Of a DNA stretch of 57,361 nucleotides, positions 9,384 through 18,480 are shown in pieces. The DNA is taken from positions 1-57,361 of the forward strand of contig JALETB010000022.1 of assembly GCA_022781715.1 (NCBI GenBank), in the 5' to 3' direction. The position numbers and the translations under genes were made by a program. Under the pieces are notes generated by a model, which was not told the DNA's origin, made no database searches, and was given only the letters and a program-made list of their open reading frames with translations. The stretch comes from Clostridiales bacterium (GTDB lineage: Bacteria; Bacillota; Clostridia; Christensenellales; Borkfalkiaceae). Position 1 is the stretch's first letter, and the number at the start of each line of letters is the position of its first letter.

Positions 9384-9548
9384 GCGCGCTGATTTTAAAA
9401 ATAAAAATTCGTTTTTCACAGCCGTCGCTTTAAAGCGATTAAAGCGTTTATCGCCTTTAAAGCATGCGGGCGGGGGAGAACGTTTCTGAGGCGAAGCGAA
9501 AAAAAGAAGGTGCGCTTCGGCTGTAAATCAGAGAAAAAGGAGAATAAA

Positions 9549-11651
9549 ATGTTAGAAAACCACAAAGAATTCAAAACTTTGGTCGGCGGACGCGAAGTTA
9601 CGGTAGACGTGGGCAAATACGCTCAGCAGGCTAACGGATCGTGTATCGTCAAATGTGGCGAAACCATGGTTATGGTCAACGTTACCATGGCTGCCGAACC
9701 AAGAGCGGGAATGGACTTCTTCCCCCTTTCCGTCGACTATGAAGAGAAAATGTATTCCGTCGGTAAAATCCCCGGCGGTTTCAAAAAGAGAGAGGGCAGA
9801 GCGAGCGATAAGGCTATTCTTGTATCAAGACTTATCGACAGACCCATCAGACCTCTTTTCCCCAAGGGGCTTTTCAATGACGTAACCGTCGTTGCCACCG
9901 CCCTTTCTGTAGATCCCGATATCGCTCCCGAACCGCTTGCGATGCTCGGCAGTTCCATCGCGCTCAGTATTTCCGATATCCCGTGGGCTGGTCCTACCGG
10001 TTCGGTAGTCGTGGGCATCGTCGACGGCGAATACGTTATCAACCCCACCGTCGCTCAGAAAGAGAAGAGTACGCTTGCTCTTAACCTTTCGGGAACGAAG
10101 GACGCTATAATGATGGTTGAAGCGGGCGCGAAGGAAATCGACGACGAAGCAATGGTCGGCGCGATTCTTTTCGGTCACGAAGAAATCAAAAAGCAATGCG
10201 CGTTCATCGAAGGTATCGTTGCCGAATGCGGTAAGAAGAAACTCGAAATGGAACTTTATCACGTTCCCGAAGATCTCGACGCGGCAGTTCGCGCTTACGC
10301 GAGCGAAAAACTCGATTACGCTCTCGACACGTTCGACAGAGTGGAAAGACAAAATCGTCAGGATGAAGTTGAAAAAGACTGTCTCGAACATTTCGCGGAG
10401 CAGTTCCCCGATATGGCGAGAGAAATCAAGGATTCGCTTTACTATATAACCAAGGAAAAAGTCAGAGCGAAGATCACCAACACAGGAGTAAGACCGGACG
10501 GAAGATCGCTCACCGAAATCAGACCTATCTGGTGCGAACACGGAATTCTCCCGAGAGTTCACGGCAGCGCGGTGTTCACGAGAGGAATGACCCAGGTTAT
10601 GACTACCTGTACTTTGGGAACTATTTCCGAAGTTCAGAAACTTGAAGGCCTCGACAACGAAGAATATAAGAGATATATCCACCATTACAACATGCCCGGT
10701 TACGCTTCGGGCGAGGCTAAGCCTTTGAGGAGCCCCGGCAGACGTGAAATCGGTCACGGTGCTTTGGCTGAAAGAGCTCTCGAACCTATGATTCCGTCCG
10801 AGGACGAATTCCCGTACGCAATCAGACTCGTATCCGAAGTTCTTTCCTCCAACGGCTCCACTTCACAGGCTTCCGTCTGCGGCTCCACGCTTGCCCTTAT
10901 GGATGCGGGCGTTCCCATCAAGCGTCCCGTTGCGGGTATCGCTATGGGTCTTATCAAGGATACCGAAAGCGGTAAAATCTCCGTTCTTTCAGATATTCAG
11001 GGCTTAGAGGACTTCCTCGGCGATATGGACTTCAAGGTTGCGGGTACGGTCAACGGTATCACCGCAATCCAGATGGATATTAAGATCAAAGGCATCAGCG
11101 AGGAAATTCTCAGAAAGGCTATCAGGCAGGCGAACGAAGGCAGACACTTCATTCTCGGCAAGATGCTCGAGTGCATTCCTGCTCCCAAAGCCGAACTTTC
11201 CAAATACGCTCCCAAGATTATCTCGTTCAACATCGCAACGGATAAAATCAAGGACGTTATCGGCAGCGGCGGAAAGACGATTAACAAGATTATCGACGAA
11301 ACCGGCGTTAAGATCGACATCAACGACGACGGCAAAGTGTGCATAGCGACTTACGGCGAGGATCTTTCCATGGCGGAAAAGGCTAAGGCTATGATTATGA
11401 GCATTGCGAGAGATCCCGAAGTAGGCGATATGTTTATATCCACGGTCGTGAGAATCCTTCCCAAAGTGGGCGCGTTCTGCGAACTCGCTCCCGGAAAGGA
11501 CGGAATGATTCACATTTCCAAGATGAGCGAAAAGAGAATCAACTCTGTCGACGAAGTTCTCGCTATCGGCGACACCGTTAAAGTCGAAATAATCAAAATC
11601 GGCGAAAAGGGTATCGACCTTAAACTTCTTGAAAAAGTAGTCGCAGAATAA
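9549..11651 (+). CDS. pnp: Polyribonucleotide nucleotidyltransferase (PNPase)
   Basis: 700 residues, the standard PNPase length. Two RNase PH-like cores are visible: the first with RLIDRPIRPLFP, the second with RGMTQVMTTCTLGT and EVLSSNGSTSQASVCG. They are joined by the alpha-helical linker and followed by a KH domain (IGSGGKTINKIIDETG) and an S1 domain (GAFCELAPGKDGMIHISKM). PNPase degrades RNA 3'-5' phosphorolytically and takes part in mRNA turnover. ATG 9549 is chosen over the GTG at 9510 because AAAAAGGAGA lies about 7 bases before it and the protein then begins like its homologues. A strong terminator follows the gene. Confidence 0.96.
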   Translation: MLENHKEFKTLVGGREVTVDVGKYAQQANGSCIVKCGETMVMVNVTMAAEPRAGMDFFPLSVDYEEKMYSVGKIPGGFKKREGRASDKAILVSRLIDRPIRPLFPKGLFNDVTVVATALSVDPDIAPEPLAMLGSSIALSISDIPWAGPTGSVVVGIVDGEYVINPTVAQKEKSTLALNLSGTKDAIMMVEAGAKEIDDEAMVGAILFGHEEIKKQCAFIEGIVAECGKKKLEMELYHVPEDLDAAVRAYASEKLDYALDTFDRVERQNRQDEVEKDCLEHFAEQFPDMAREIKDSLYYITKEKVRAKITNTGVRPDGRSLTEIRPIWCEHGILPRVHGSAVFTRGMTQVMTTCTLGTISEVQKLEGLDNEEYKRYIHHYNMPGYASGEAKPLRSPGRREIGHGALAERALEPMIPSEDEFPYAIRLVSEVLSSNGSTSQASVCGSTLALMDAGVPIKRPVAGIAMGLIKDTESGKISVLSDIQGLEDFLGDMDFKVAGTVNGITAIQMDIKIKGISEEILRKAIRQANEGRHFILGKMLECIPAPKAELSKYAPKIISFNIATDKIKDVIGSGGKTINKIIDETGVKIDINDDGKVCIATYGEDLSMAEKAKAMIMSIARDPEVGDMFISTVVRILPKVGAFCELAPGKDGMIHISKMSEKRINSVDEVLAIGDTVKVEIIKIGEKGIDLKLLEKVVAE

Positions 11652-11661
11652 TTACAAACCG

Positions 11662-11702
11662 TCGCCGCGGCTTATCCGAAATATGTCGCGGCGATTTTTT
11701 TT
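11662..11702 (+). terminator. Intrinsic terminator after pnp
   Basis: 8-bp stem TCGCCGCG / CGCGGCGA with a 17-base loop followed by eight T residues. Confidence 0.88.
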
Positions 11703-11718
11703 AACTTCGTTCCGGGGT

Positions 11719-11749
11719 TTGAATTCTGTGACGGGTTGCGGGTTATAAT
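11719..11749 (+). promoter_or_regulatory. Possible promoter upstream of uppP
   Basis: TTGAAT (11719-11724), 19-base spacer, perfect TATAAT (11744-11749). The spacing is long and the leader would be about 135 bases. The stretch between promoter and gene is AT-rich and contains a small ATCAAA-TCG-TTTGAT hairpin followed by TTTT (11807-11825). Confidence 0.35.
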
Positions 11750-11773
11750 GCGATAAAAAATATTAAAGTCGGT

Positions 11774-11788
11774 CTATAAGTCGATTAA
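11774..11788 (+). repeat. CTATAAGTCGATTAA repeat, copy 1 (intergenic)
   Basis: First of four exact 15-base copies in the window (others at 22258, 29443 minus and 34817 minus). It lies in the uppP upstream region. Its role is unknown. Confidence 0.7.
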
Positions 11789-11892
11789 CGCGAATATATA
11801 TAATTCATCAAATCGTTTGATTTTTAAAATCCGAGCGGAATTATTTAGAGCGACGTTACAACAAAAGCGGGATAATAAAGGAGGTTGGAATA

Positions 11893-12783
11893 ATGCATAT
11901 TATCGACGTTGTTTTGATTTCAATAATCGGGATAATCGAAGGGATAACCGAGTGGTTGCCCATATCGAGTACCGGACATATGATGATTTTCGAGCATTTT
12001 TTCGGCGGAGCGTTCACCGAAGGTTTCTTCACAAGCGACTTCAAAGATATGTTCGAATATCTTATTCAACTCGGAGCGATAATTGCCGTCGTCGTCGCTT
12101 TCTGGAAACGAGTTTTTCCTTTTACGCTTGAAAAACGCGAAAAAATCGGCGAAAACGGACAGACAATAACGAGGAACGCCGTCGCGAGTAAGCCCGAAGT
12201 GTGGCAAACCTGGCTCAAAGTCCTCGTCGCGTGCGTCCCGGCGGTCGTCGCGGTCGTTGCGGATAAATTGTTCGACAACCTCGGTGAAACGGGTAAAATC
12301 ATCGTGGTCGGAGCAATGCTCGCGCTTTACGGCGTCGCGTTCATAGTCGTCGAAAGGCTGCATAAAAACAAAGAGCCGAAAACTGGTACGGTCGGCGAGA
12401 TAACCCTGAAACAAGCATTTTTTATAGGCTGTTTTCAGGTTCTTGCGGCGGTTCCGGGGACGTCTCGTTCGGGCGTCACGATAATCGGCGCGTTGATTTT
12501 AGGTCTTTCGAGAACGGCAGCGGCGGAGTTCACGTTCTTCCTTGCCATTCCCACGATGATCGGCGCAAGCGGATATAAAATTCTGAAATTCATTCTTCGG
12601 GGAGGAGAAATCACCGTTCCGCAGATTTCCGCAATCGCGCTCGGAATGGTCATCGCGTTCGTCGTTTCGCTTTTCGTGATAAAATTCCTCACGGAATTCG
12701 TTAAAAAACACGATTTCGAGCCGTTCGGCTGGTATAGAATAGTTCTCGGTATACTCGTTATAGTTTTGTGTCTTGCGTTCTGA
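11893..12783 (+). CDS. uppP: Undecaprenyl-diphosphatase UppP/BacA
   Basis: 296 residues, slightly longer than the typical 265-285. The membrane enzyme dephosphorylates undecaprenyl diphosphate to recycle the lipid carrier of cell-wall synthesis. Both family signatures are present: EGITEWLPISSTGHM (residues 16-30) and VPGTSRSGVTI near residue 190, which together build the active site. Several hydrophobic helices follow. The extra length is a charged loop around residues 75-100 (EKREKIGENGQ). The Shine-Dalgarno AAGGAGG (11879-11885) is good. BacA activity gives some bacitracin tolerance in other species. A partial duplicate of the gene's last 23 bases follows the stop codon. Confidence 0.95.
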   Translation: MHIIDVVLISIIGIIEGITEWLPISSTGHMMIFEHFFGGAFTEGFFTSDFKDMFEYLIQLGAIIAVVVAFWKRVFPFTLEKREKIGENGQTITRNAVASKPEVWQTWLKVLVACVPAVVAVVADKLFDNLGETGKIIVVGAMLALYGVAFIVVERLHKNKEPKTGTVGEITLKQAFFIGCFQVLAAVPGTSRSGVTIIGALILGLSRTAAAEFTFFLAIPTMIGASGYKILKFILRGGEITVPQISAIALGMVIAFVVSLFVIKFLTEFVKKHDFEPFGWYRIVLGILVIVLCLAF

Positions 12784-12819
12784 CGTCCGGCAAAAATAGT
12801 TTTATAGCTTGCATTCTGA
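12761..12819 (+). repeat. Direct duplication of the uppP 3' end spanning the stop codon
   Basis: TAGTTTTGTGTCTTGCGTTCTGA (12761-12783, gene end with stop) is repeated at 12797-12819 with 19 of 23 bases identical. The period is 36 bases. The second copy is untranslated spacer. Confidence 0.7.
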
Positions 12820-12926
12820 AATCTGAATCGGTTTGTCTGCGTATCAATAACTTTAGAGTCACAACATAAGGGGAAATAGGAATAAAAAAGTAGAAAGTAA
12901 ACAAATAGATAAATCAGGTTTTACTT

Positions 12927-14390
12927 ATGAAGAAAAACTTTGAAATGAATATGTGCGAGGGCAAAATCTTCGGCAAACTGGTGGTTTATGCCCTTCCGTT
13001 AGTTCTGACGAACGTTCTTCAACTTCTGTTCAATGCCGCGGACGTTGCGGTGCTTGGAATTTTCGTCAGCGACGACGCCGTTGCGGCGGTCGGTGCGACG
13101 GGCGCGTTGATAAATCTCATAATCGGCTTATTCGTCGGTCTTTCAGTCGGCGCGAACGTGCTTGTGGCGAGGTTTTCGGGCGAGAAAAACGTCGATTCGG
13201 CGCACAAAACGGTCGGAACTTCGGTTATAGTCAGCCTTATCACGGGCGTAATTCTTGCTTTTATCGGATATTTCTTTGCAGGAACGTTTCTGGAGTGGAC
13301 TAATTGCGATCCGGACGTACTCGGTATGGCGACGAAATATCTGAAGATATACTTTATCGGCATGCCGATAATGATGCTTTACAACTTCTGCGCATCAATT
13401 CTGAGGGCAGTCGGCGACACTATGCGTCCGTTGATTTTCCTTATCATCGGCGGCGTTGTAAATATCGGGCTTAACATTTTTTTCATTCTTGTTCTCGATA
13501 AAACGGTGGAGGGCGTTGCTATAGCAACGGTCGTTTCGCAGGGTATATCGGCGGTTCTGTCGATCATCGTACTTTTAAAAGGTAAAGGCTACGCAAAACT
13601 CGATATGAAGAAGTTCAGAATATACATGTCCGAACTCAAAGAGATGATAAGAATCGGCTTGCCGGCAGGCTTGCAGGGCTGCGTGTTTTCCATTTCCAAC
13701 GTTCTCATTCAGTCCACGATCAACACGTTTTCAAAAACATATATGACGGCGAACACGGTCGCGGGGCAGTTCGACGGATTTATTTATAACGCCATGAATG
13801 CGGTCGCGCTCTCGTGCCTTGCGTTCGTCAGTCAGAATTACGGCGCGAGGAAGTTCGACAGAATAAGGACGGTCGTAAGGCAGTCCGTTCTGCTCGTAAC
13901 GGTGATAGGTCTTGTGATAGGCGGCGGGATAATTTTGTTCTCGGCGCAACTTTGCGGGCTTATAACCGACGACCCGGAAATAATAAGAATCGCTCAGAAC
14001 AGGCTTTATATTCTCGCTTCCACCTATTTCACGTGCGGCATAATGGACGTTTTGAGCAATTTTATGCGCGGACTGGGCAAATCGACCACGGCGATGATAG
14101 TCAGCCTTTCGGGCAGTTGTCTGTTCAGAATAATCTGGCTCAAAACGGTGTATCTGTTAAATCCGACGATCGAAATGGTTTACATCGTTTATCCGATAAG
14201 TTGGGTGCTGACGATAGGCGTTTATATGATAATGTATTTCCCGACGCTTAACCGCGCTAAAAGGGAAGTTGCAAAAGCAGAAGCGGAAGCCGGGAATAAA
14301 AAAACCGAAAAGACGGAACTTGAAAACAAAGAAATCGAGAACAGGGAACTCGAGGAGGCGGACGCTGTCGCGGAAGCGGAAAAATGTTAA
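12927..14390 (+). CDS. MATE-family multidrug/cation efflux transporter
   Basis: 487 residues with twelve predicted transmembrane segments in two MatE repeats. The N-terminal YALPLVLTNVLQLLFNAADVAVLG and VGATGALINLIIGLFVGLSVGANVLVAR segments are typical, as is the second-half GLPAGLQGCVFSISN. MATE proteins export drugs or metabolites using sodium or proton gradients. The substrate cannot be told from sequence. The C-terminus carries an unusual highly charged tail of about 45 residues made of Lys/Glu/Ala repeats (EAEAGNKKTEKTELENKEIE), probably a helical cytoplasmic extension. No good Shine-Dalgarno is seen before ATG 12927, so the exact start is uncertain. It stands between uppP and the frameshifted lipid-kinase gene. 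Confidence 0.9.
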   Translation: MKKNFEMNMCEGKIFGKLVVYALPLVLTNVLQLLFNAADVAVLGIFVSDDAVAAVGATGALINLIIGLFVGLSVGANVLVARFSGEKNVDSAHKTVGTSVIVSLITGVILAFIGYFFAGTFLEWTNCDPDVLGMATKYLKIYFIGMPIMMLYNFCASILRAVGDTMRPLIFLIIGGVVNIGLNIFFILVLDKTVEGVAIATVVSQGISAVLSIIVLLKGKGYAKLDMKKFRIYMSELKEMIRIGLPAGLQGCVFSISNVLIQSTINTFSKTYMTANTVAGQFDGFIYNAMNAVALSCLAFVSQNYGARKFDRIRTVVRQSVLLVTVIGLVIGGGIILFSAQLCGLITDDPEIIRIAQNRLYILASTYFTCGIMDVLSNFMRGLGKSTTAMIVSLSGSCLFRIIWLKTVYLLNPTIEMVYIVYPISWVLTIGVYMIMYFPTLNRAKREVAKAEAEAGNKKTEKTELENKEIENRELEEADAVAEAEKC

Positions 14391-14433
14391 AAAATTTGTA
14401 TAAAACGCAAAGTAAATACTGAAGAGGTTACAA

Positions 14434-15434
14434 ATGAAATATCAGGTTTTATACAATCCTAAAGCAGGAAACGGAACGGGCGAAACCAAAACCAAAAACA
14501 TCGAAAAATACCTTCCGGGCGGAGAAATCGTCTATTACGACCTTACGCAGAACAACACGGCGGAACTCATCGCCAAGTTTCCCTTATGCGACAAAATCGT
14601 CATTTCCGGCGGCGACGGAACGCTCAATCGCTTCATAAACGACACCGCGGATATGGAAATTTTGCACGACGTTTATTATTTCGCGACGGGTAGCGGAAAC
14701 GACTTTATACACGACCTCGGCGGCAACAAAGATGACGCGCCGGTGCTTATCAACGAGTACATAAAAGATTTGCCGAAGTTACGGTCAACGGCAAAACTTA
14801 TAAATTCCTTAACGGGGTAGGGTACGGAATCGACGGATACTGCTGCGAATTCGGCGATCAGTTGCGTGAAAAATCGGACAAACCCGTCAATTACGCGGGC
14901 ATCGCGATAAAGGGTTTGCTTTTCCATTTCAAACCGAGAAACGCCGAAATAGAAGTGGACGGCAAGAAGTATACCTTCAAAAAAGTGTGGCTCGCACCCA
15001 CCATGCACGGCAGATTTTACGGCGGCGGAATGAACATCACTCCCGCTCAGGACAGGCTTAAATGCGAAACGGAAACCTGCGGCGTGCTTCACGGCTCGGG
15101 CAAACTTAAAACGCTCATGGTTTTCCCGTCCATTTTCAAGGGCAAACACGTCAAACACACGGAAATGTTCACGCCCCTTTGCGGCAACAGAATAACCGTA
15201 AAGTTCGATAAACCCACGGCTGTGCAGATCGACGGCGAAACCATTCTCGGAGTAACCGAATATTCGATAGCGTCGAGGGCGGTCGTGAAAGCGGCGAAGG
15301 CGGAAAGCGACGTCGGCTGGCATCCCGAAAACCCGATTCGTACATTGTTTATCGGGATAAAAAGACGCAACGAAACAGACTGCAACGCGGAAATAAGACG
15401 AAAGTTGAGATTTTTGTTAAATTTTTCAAAATAA
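14434..15434 (+). pseudogene. Diacylglycerol/lipid kinase-like gene broken by a -1 frameshift
   Basis: Two consecutive frames read as one protein of about 332 residues of the diacylglycerol kinase/YegS-like family. The first part (from ATG 14434) has YNPKAGNG, ISGGDGTLNRFIND and FATGSGNDF, the nucleotide-binding signatures. It then runs out of frame after LINEYIKDLPK and stops at 14820. From base 14778 the next frame continues with VTVNGKTYKFLNGVGYGIDGY and the C-terminal half (AIKGLLFHFKPRN, APTMHGRFYGGGM). One missing base near 14777-14778 accounts for the break. It is not a homopolymer or a recognisable programmed slippery site. The enzyme would phosphorylate a lipid such as diacylglycerol or a sphingoid-like base. 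Either a genuine young pseudogene or an assembly error is possible, since the rest shows no decay. Confidence 0.85.
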
Positions 15435-15447
15435 TTGGCAAAACCCC

Positions 15448-15481
15448 TTGAAAAATTTCCGGTTATGGTTTAGAATATAAT
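15448..15481 (+). promoter_or_regulatory. Promoter of the small P-loop protein gene
   Basis: TTGAAA (15448-15453), 17-base spacer, TAGAAT (15471-15476), with an overlapping TATAAT at 15476-15481. Confidence 0.65.
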
Positions 15482-15506
15482 AAAGAAAAAACGGAGGAAC
15501 GTTTTA

Positions 15507-15905
15507 ATGATAAAACTTATTTATGGCCCGAAAGGCTTTGGCAAAACTAAAATCATAATGGACGATATCAACGTCGCCGCAGAAAAAGCGAAAGGCAACG
15601 TCGTTTTTATAACCGATAAATCTATTTGTTCGGTATCGATAAACATTAACGTAAGATGCGTATATACCGATGAATACGGAATTTCTTCCGTCGAAGCGTT
15701 GAAGGGCTTCATTATGGGCCTTATTGCGGGCAACAGCGATATCGAAGCGATTTTCATCGACGGTATCTTAAGAATTGCCGATTGTAAACTCGGCGACCTC
15801 GAAGATCTCTTCGCGGCGATCAAAAAGGTCGAAGGCGTTAAGTTCGAAATGACGGTCAGCGCGGAAAAGGCAGACCTTCCTAAGTTCATGCTCGAATATG
15901 TGTAA
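15507..15905 (+). CDS. Small P-loop (Walker A) ATPase-like protein of unknown function
   Basis: 132 residues. It begins MIKLIYGPKGFGKTK, where GPKGFGKT is a Walker A loop, and has a hydrophobic strand ending in Asp (AIFIDGI, about residues 83-89) as a Walker B candidate. There are no transmembrane segments or other domains, so this looks like a minimal RecA-like or adenylate-kinase-like half domain. I do not recognise a named family. The gene is monocistronic, with its own promoter and terminator and a good Shine-Dalgarno (ACGGAGGAACG). ATP binding is a reasonable inference; the cellular role is not known. Confidence 0.8.
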   Translation: MIKLIYGPKGFGKTKIIMDDINVAAEKAKGNVVFITDKSICSVSININVRCVYTDEYGISSVEALKGFIMGLIAGNSDIEAIFIDGILRIADCKLGDLEDLFAAIKKVEGVKFEMTVSAEKADLPKFMLEYV

Positions 15906-15936
15906 TAACCGGCGCGATAACAAATAAATAAAAGCG

Positions 15937-15970
15937 AGGCGGATTTCCGTAAAAGATTTCCGCCTTTTTT
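15937..15970 (+). terminator. Intrinsic terminator after the P-loop protein gene
   Basis: Stem AGGCGGA / TCCGCCT with a 15-base loop followed by TTTTTT. Confidence 0.85.
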
Positions 15971-15975
15971 ATTGT

Positions 15976-16004
15976 TTGACAAACAGTCGGAATTAATATA
16001 TAAT
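15976..16004 (+). promoter_or_regulatory. Consensus promoter of the 243-aa membrane protein gene
   Basis: Perfect TTGACA (15976-15981), 17 bases, perfect TATAAT (15999-16004). Transcription should start near 16011, which rules out the TTG start at 15972 given in the ORF track. Confidence 0.9.
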
Positions 16005-16034
16005 AAACGAAAACACGTTAGAAAGGAAAGAATT

Positions 16035-16766
16035 ATGAAGCAGGTAAAAACGCCGGCAACTTCCGAAGAAGTGAAGCCCGCAGAATTAAAAGAAGAGCAG
16101 CAAAGCGTAAAAATTTATCCGGACATCAATTATAACAGAAAAGAACGCCGCAAATCGCTTATTTACGGCGCGCTTCTGGTCGTTCTGATGGGCGGAATGG
16201 GCGCGAGTATATTTATTCAGGGCTTGAACAATCCCGAATCCGGCACCGTAGGTTATCTCATGGGCGCGATAATGCTCATTTTCGTGATTATATTTTTATC
16301 GATGATTCCGTCGTCGTTCAAACAGTACCCGGTAGACGGCAAGCCGCTTATCGAAATCACACCCAAGGCGATAACGATTAACGGCGAAACGAAGAAAATT
16401 TCGGATATTCTCGAGGTTCGTCTCACGATAACTCTCGCTCCCGTCGGGAATAAAGAGGAAAACGAAAAGTACGTTGAATCGCTTCTTGATAAAGAACCCG
16501 CAAAACACGTCACCGGCAACGTAGATTTCGCGGTTAAAGCAATCGGCAAAAAAGGCGAAACAACCAAAACGCTTTTCACCACGGTCGCCGATTCTTACGA
16601 AGCCCTCGTCGCGCTTTATCAGGCGGGCGTTAAGCATTACAGCATAGTGTATTCGCTCAAAAAAATAGCGAAAACCTCGCGTTACAATCTCGGTGAAACG
16701 GTTACGGAAGAGGGTGTGAAACTTTCCGAACTTTCCAAAAAGGACAGAATGAAACAACTGTTCTGA
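16035..16766 (+). CDS. Predicted two-helix membrane protein of unknown function
   Basis: 243 residues from ATG 16035, with GAAAGGAAAG just upstream. A charged cytoplasmic N-terminus of about 45 residues precedes two hydrophobic segments (SLIYGALLVVLMGGMGASIF and GYLMGAIMLIFVIIFLSMI). A soluble domain of about 140 residues follows, with beta-rich stretches such as LIEITPKAITINGETKKISDILEV. That arrangement resembles proteins with a PH-like or DUF-type sensor region after a membrane hairpin. No catalytic motif is seen and I do not recognise the family. The gene has its own strong promoter and terminator. Confidence 0.8.
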   Translation: MKQVKTPATSEEVKPAELKEEQQSVKIYPDINYNRKERRKSLIYGALLVVLMGGMGASIFIQGLNNPESGTVGYLMGAIMLIFVIIFLSMIPSSFKQYPVDGKPLIEITPKAITINGETKKISDILEVRLTITLAPVGNKEENEKYVESLLDKEPAKHVTGNVDFAVKAIGKKGETTKTLFTTVADSYEALVALYQAGVKHYSIVYSLKKIAKTSRYNLGETVTEEGVKLSELSKKDRMKQLF

Positions 16767-16789
16767 AAAAATTATCGAAAAACACTGAA

Positions 16790-16813
16790 AAGCGGCTTAA
16801 AACGCCGCTTTTT
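16790..16813 (+). terminator. Intrinsic terminator after the 243-aa membrane protein gene
   Basis: Stem AAGCGGC / GCCGCTT with a 7-base loop, followed by a short T-run. Confidence 0.85.
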
Positions 16814-16815
16814 GT

Positions 16816-16844
16816 TTGACTTTTTTTGCGTACAGCGGTATAAT
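16816..16844 (+). promoter_or_regulatory. Promoter of the AbrB-like gene
   Basis: TTGACT (16816-16821), 17-base spacer, TATAAT (16839-16844). Confidence 0.88.
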
Positions 16845-16898
16845 CGACGGGTATGAATAGTATGAAAAGTATAACGAAACTTACGCGGGGTGACGGAT

Positions 16899-17138
16899 AT
16901 GCCTAAGGGAAAACAAATTCTCGCTAAAAACGCGGAAAAAAGAGTTTTCGGCACGGCAAAAGTCGGCGAAAAAGGGCAGATAGTTATCCCTAAGGAAGCG
17001 AGAGAGGCTTTCGGGATAGAATCGGGCGACACAATGCTTATTTTCGGCGATATTTCGTGCGGAATAGTAATCACAAAACTCGACGTTTTAAACAAAACGG
17101 CGAACGAAATTATAGAAAAAATAAAGGAAAACAAATAG
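16899..17138 (+). CDS. AbrB/SpoVT-family swapped-hairpin DNA-binding protein
   Basis: 79 residues from ATG 16899, with GGGG 8 bases upstream; a GTG nine bases earlier (16890) is an alternative. The central region GTAKVGEKGQIVIPKEAREAFGIESGDTMLI is the AbrB/MazE swapped-hairpin fold, with the conserved GQIVIPKE[AV]R core. Such proteins act as dimeric or tetrameric transcription regulators, or as antitoxins when paired with a toxin gene. No toxin gene is adjacent. The next gene, two bases after the stop, is a PLP enzyme, so a regulator of that operon is the simplest reading. The C-terminus is a short amphipathic helix. Confidence 0.88.
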   Translation: MPKGKQILAKNAEKRVFGTAKVGEKGQIVIPKEAREAFGIESGDTMLIFGDISCGIVITKLDVLNKTANEIIEKIKENK

Positions 17139-17140
17139 AA

Positions 17141-18421
17141 ATGAGCATACTTAACGCTTATAAAGAACTGGGAATTTCAGACGAGGTTTATTCCTTTGGC
17201 GAAAAAATACTCGAATCGTTAAAGGATAGGTTCGATAAAATCGATAAAATAGCGGAGTACAATCAGTGCAAAGTGCTTGCCGCGATGAAGAAAAACAGAG
17301 TAGACGCGGCTTGCTTTGCCGCTTCCACGGGCTACGGCTACAACGACCTTGGCAGAGATAAAATAGAAAGGGTTTACGCCGATACGTTCCACACCGAAGC
17401 CGCGCTTGTCCGCCCGCAGATAGTTTGCGGCACGCACGCTTTAACCGTCGCGCTTTCGGCGAATCTGCTCCCCGGCGACGAGCTTTTGTCCCCCGTCGGC
17501 AAGCCTTACGACACGCTCGAAGAGGTTATCGGCATCAGAGAGAGCAAGTGTTCGCTCAAAGAATACGGCGTTACTTATAAGCAGGTGGACCTTTTGCCGG
17601 ACGGAACTTTCGATTACGACAATATTGCACTCGCGATAGGCGAAAAGACGAAACTCGTGACCATTCAACGCAGTAAAGGTTATCAGACACGCCCCACTTT
17701 TTCGGTTAAGCAGATAGGCGAACTTATCGCTTTCGTGAAGAAAATCAAACCGGACGTGATCGTTATGGTCGACAACTGCTACGGCGAATTCGTTGAGGAA
17801 ATCGAGCCGTCGGATGTCGGCGCGGATATGACGGTCGGCTCGCTCATCAAAAACCCGGGCGGCGGTTTAGCCCCCGTCGGCGGGTATATCTGCGGTACGC
17901 AGGAATGTGTGGACAGATGCGCATACAGGCTTTCCGCTCCGGGGTTGGGGCAGGAAGTAGGCGCGAGTCTCGGCGTTATGCAAAGTTTTTATCAGGGATT
18001 TTTCCTTGCGCCCACGGTTGTTTCGGGTGCGGAAAAGGGCGCGATTTTCGCCGCGGAAATTTACGAAAGGCTCGGATTCAAGGTCTTTCCGCCGGCAAGC
18101 GAAGAACGTCACGATATAATTCAGGCAATCGAACTCGGCAGCAAAGAGGGGATGATTGCTTTCTGCAAAGGAATTCAGGCTTCCGCGCCGGTTGACAGTT
18201 ACGTAACGCCTATTCCGTGGGAAATGCCGGGCTATGAAAGCGAAGTTATAATGGCGGCGGGCGCGTTCATTCAGGGTTCGTCCATCGAACTTTCCGCCGA
18301 CGGACCGATAAGAGAGCCTTATGCGGTGTTCTTTCAGGGCGGCTTGACCTGGTATCACGCAAAAATAGGTATTCTCACATCCTTGCAGGAAATGCTCAAT
18401 GCAGGGCTTGCAAAACTCTGA
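17141..18421 (+). CDS. Methionine gamma-lyase/aluminium-resistance family PLP enzyme
   Basis: 426 residues from ATG 17141; the longer frame of the track overlaps the AbrB gene and is discarded. The sequence matches the methionine gamma-lyase family (YnbB type): YGYNDLGRDKIERVYAD near the start, IVCGTHALTVALSANLLPGDELL, the cofactor-binding VMVDNCYGEF, and GSLIKNPGGGLAPVGGYI, whose Lys should form the PLP aldimine. Members are annotated as involved in aluminium resistance or as cystathionine-lyase-like, but the physiological reaction is not well settled. It is two bases from the AbrB gene, so they share a transcript. The last 14 bases are duplicated directly after the stop (CAAAACTCTGAG / CAAAACTTTGAG). 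Confidence 0.9.
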   Translation: MSILNAYKELGISDEVYSFGEKILESLKDRFDKIDKIAEYNQCKVLAAMKKNRVDAACFAASTGYGYNDLGRDKIERVYADTFHTEAALVRPQIVCGTHALTVALSANLLPGDELLSPVGKPYDTLEEVIGIRESKCSLKEYGVTYKQVDLLPDGTFDYDNIALAIGEKTKLVTIQRSKGYQTRPTFSVKQIGELIAFVKKIKPDVIVMVDNCYGEFVEEIEPSDVGADMTVGSLIKNPGGGLAPVGGYICGTQECVDRCAYRLSAPGLGQEVGASLGVMQSFYQGFFLAPTVVSGAEKGAIFAAEIYERLGFKVFPPASEERHDIIQAIELGSKEGMIAFCKGIQASAPVDSYVTPIPWEMPGYESEVIMAAGAFIQGSSIELSADGPIREPYAVFFQGGLTWYHAKIGILTSLQEMLNAGLAKL

Positions 18422-18438
18422 GGTCAAAACTTTGAGTG
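18411..18438 (+). repeat. 14-bp tandem duplication spanning a stop codon
   Basis: CAAAACTCTGAGGT followed directly by CAAAACTTTGAGTG. The first copy contains the TGA stop of the PLP enzyme gene. Confidence 0.55.
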
Positions 18439-18480
18439 TATTTAAAATCGAACAATTAAAATAATGGAGAACAAAAGATA

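Noticed and set aside
15972-16034. Longer N-terminus from TTG 15972 for the membrane protein
   Set aside because: That TTG is upstream of the predicted transcription start of a consensus promoter.
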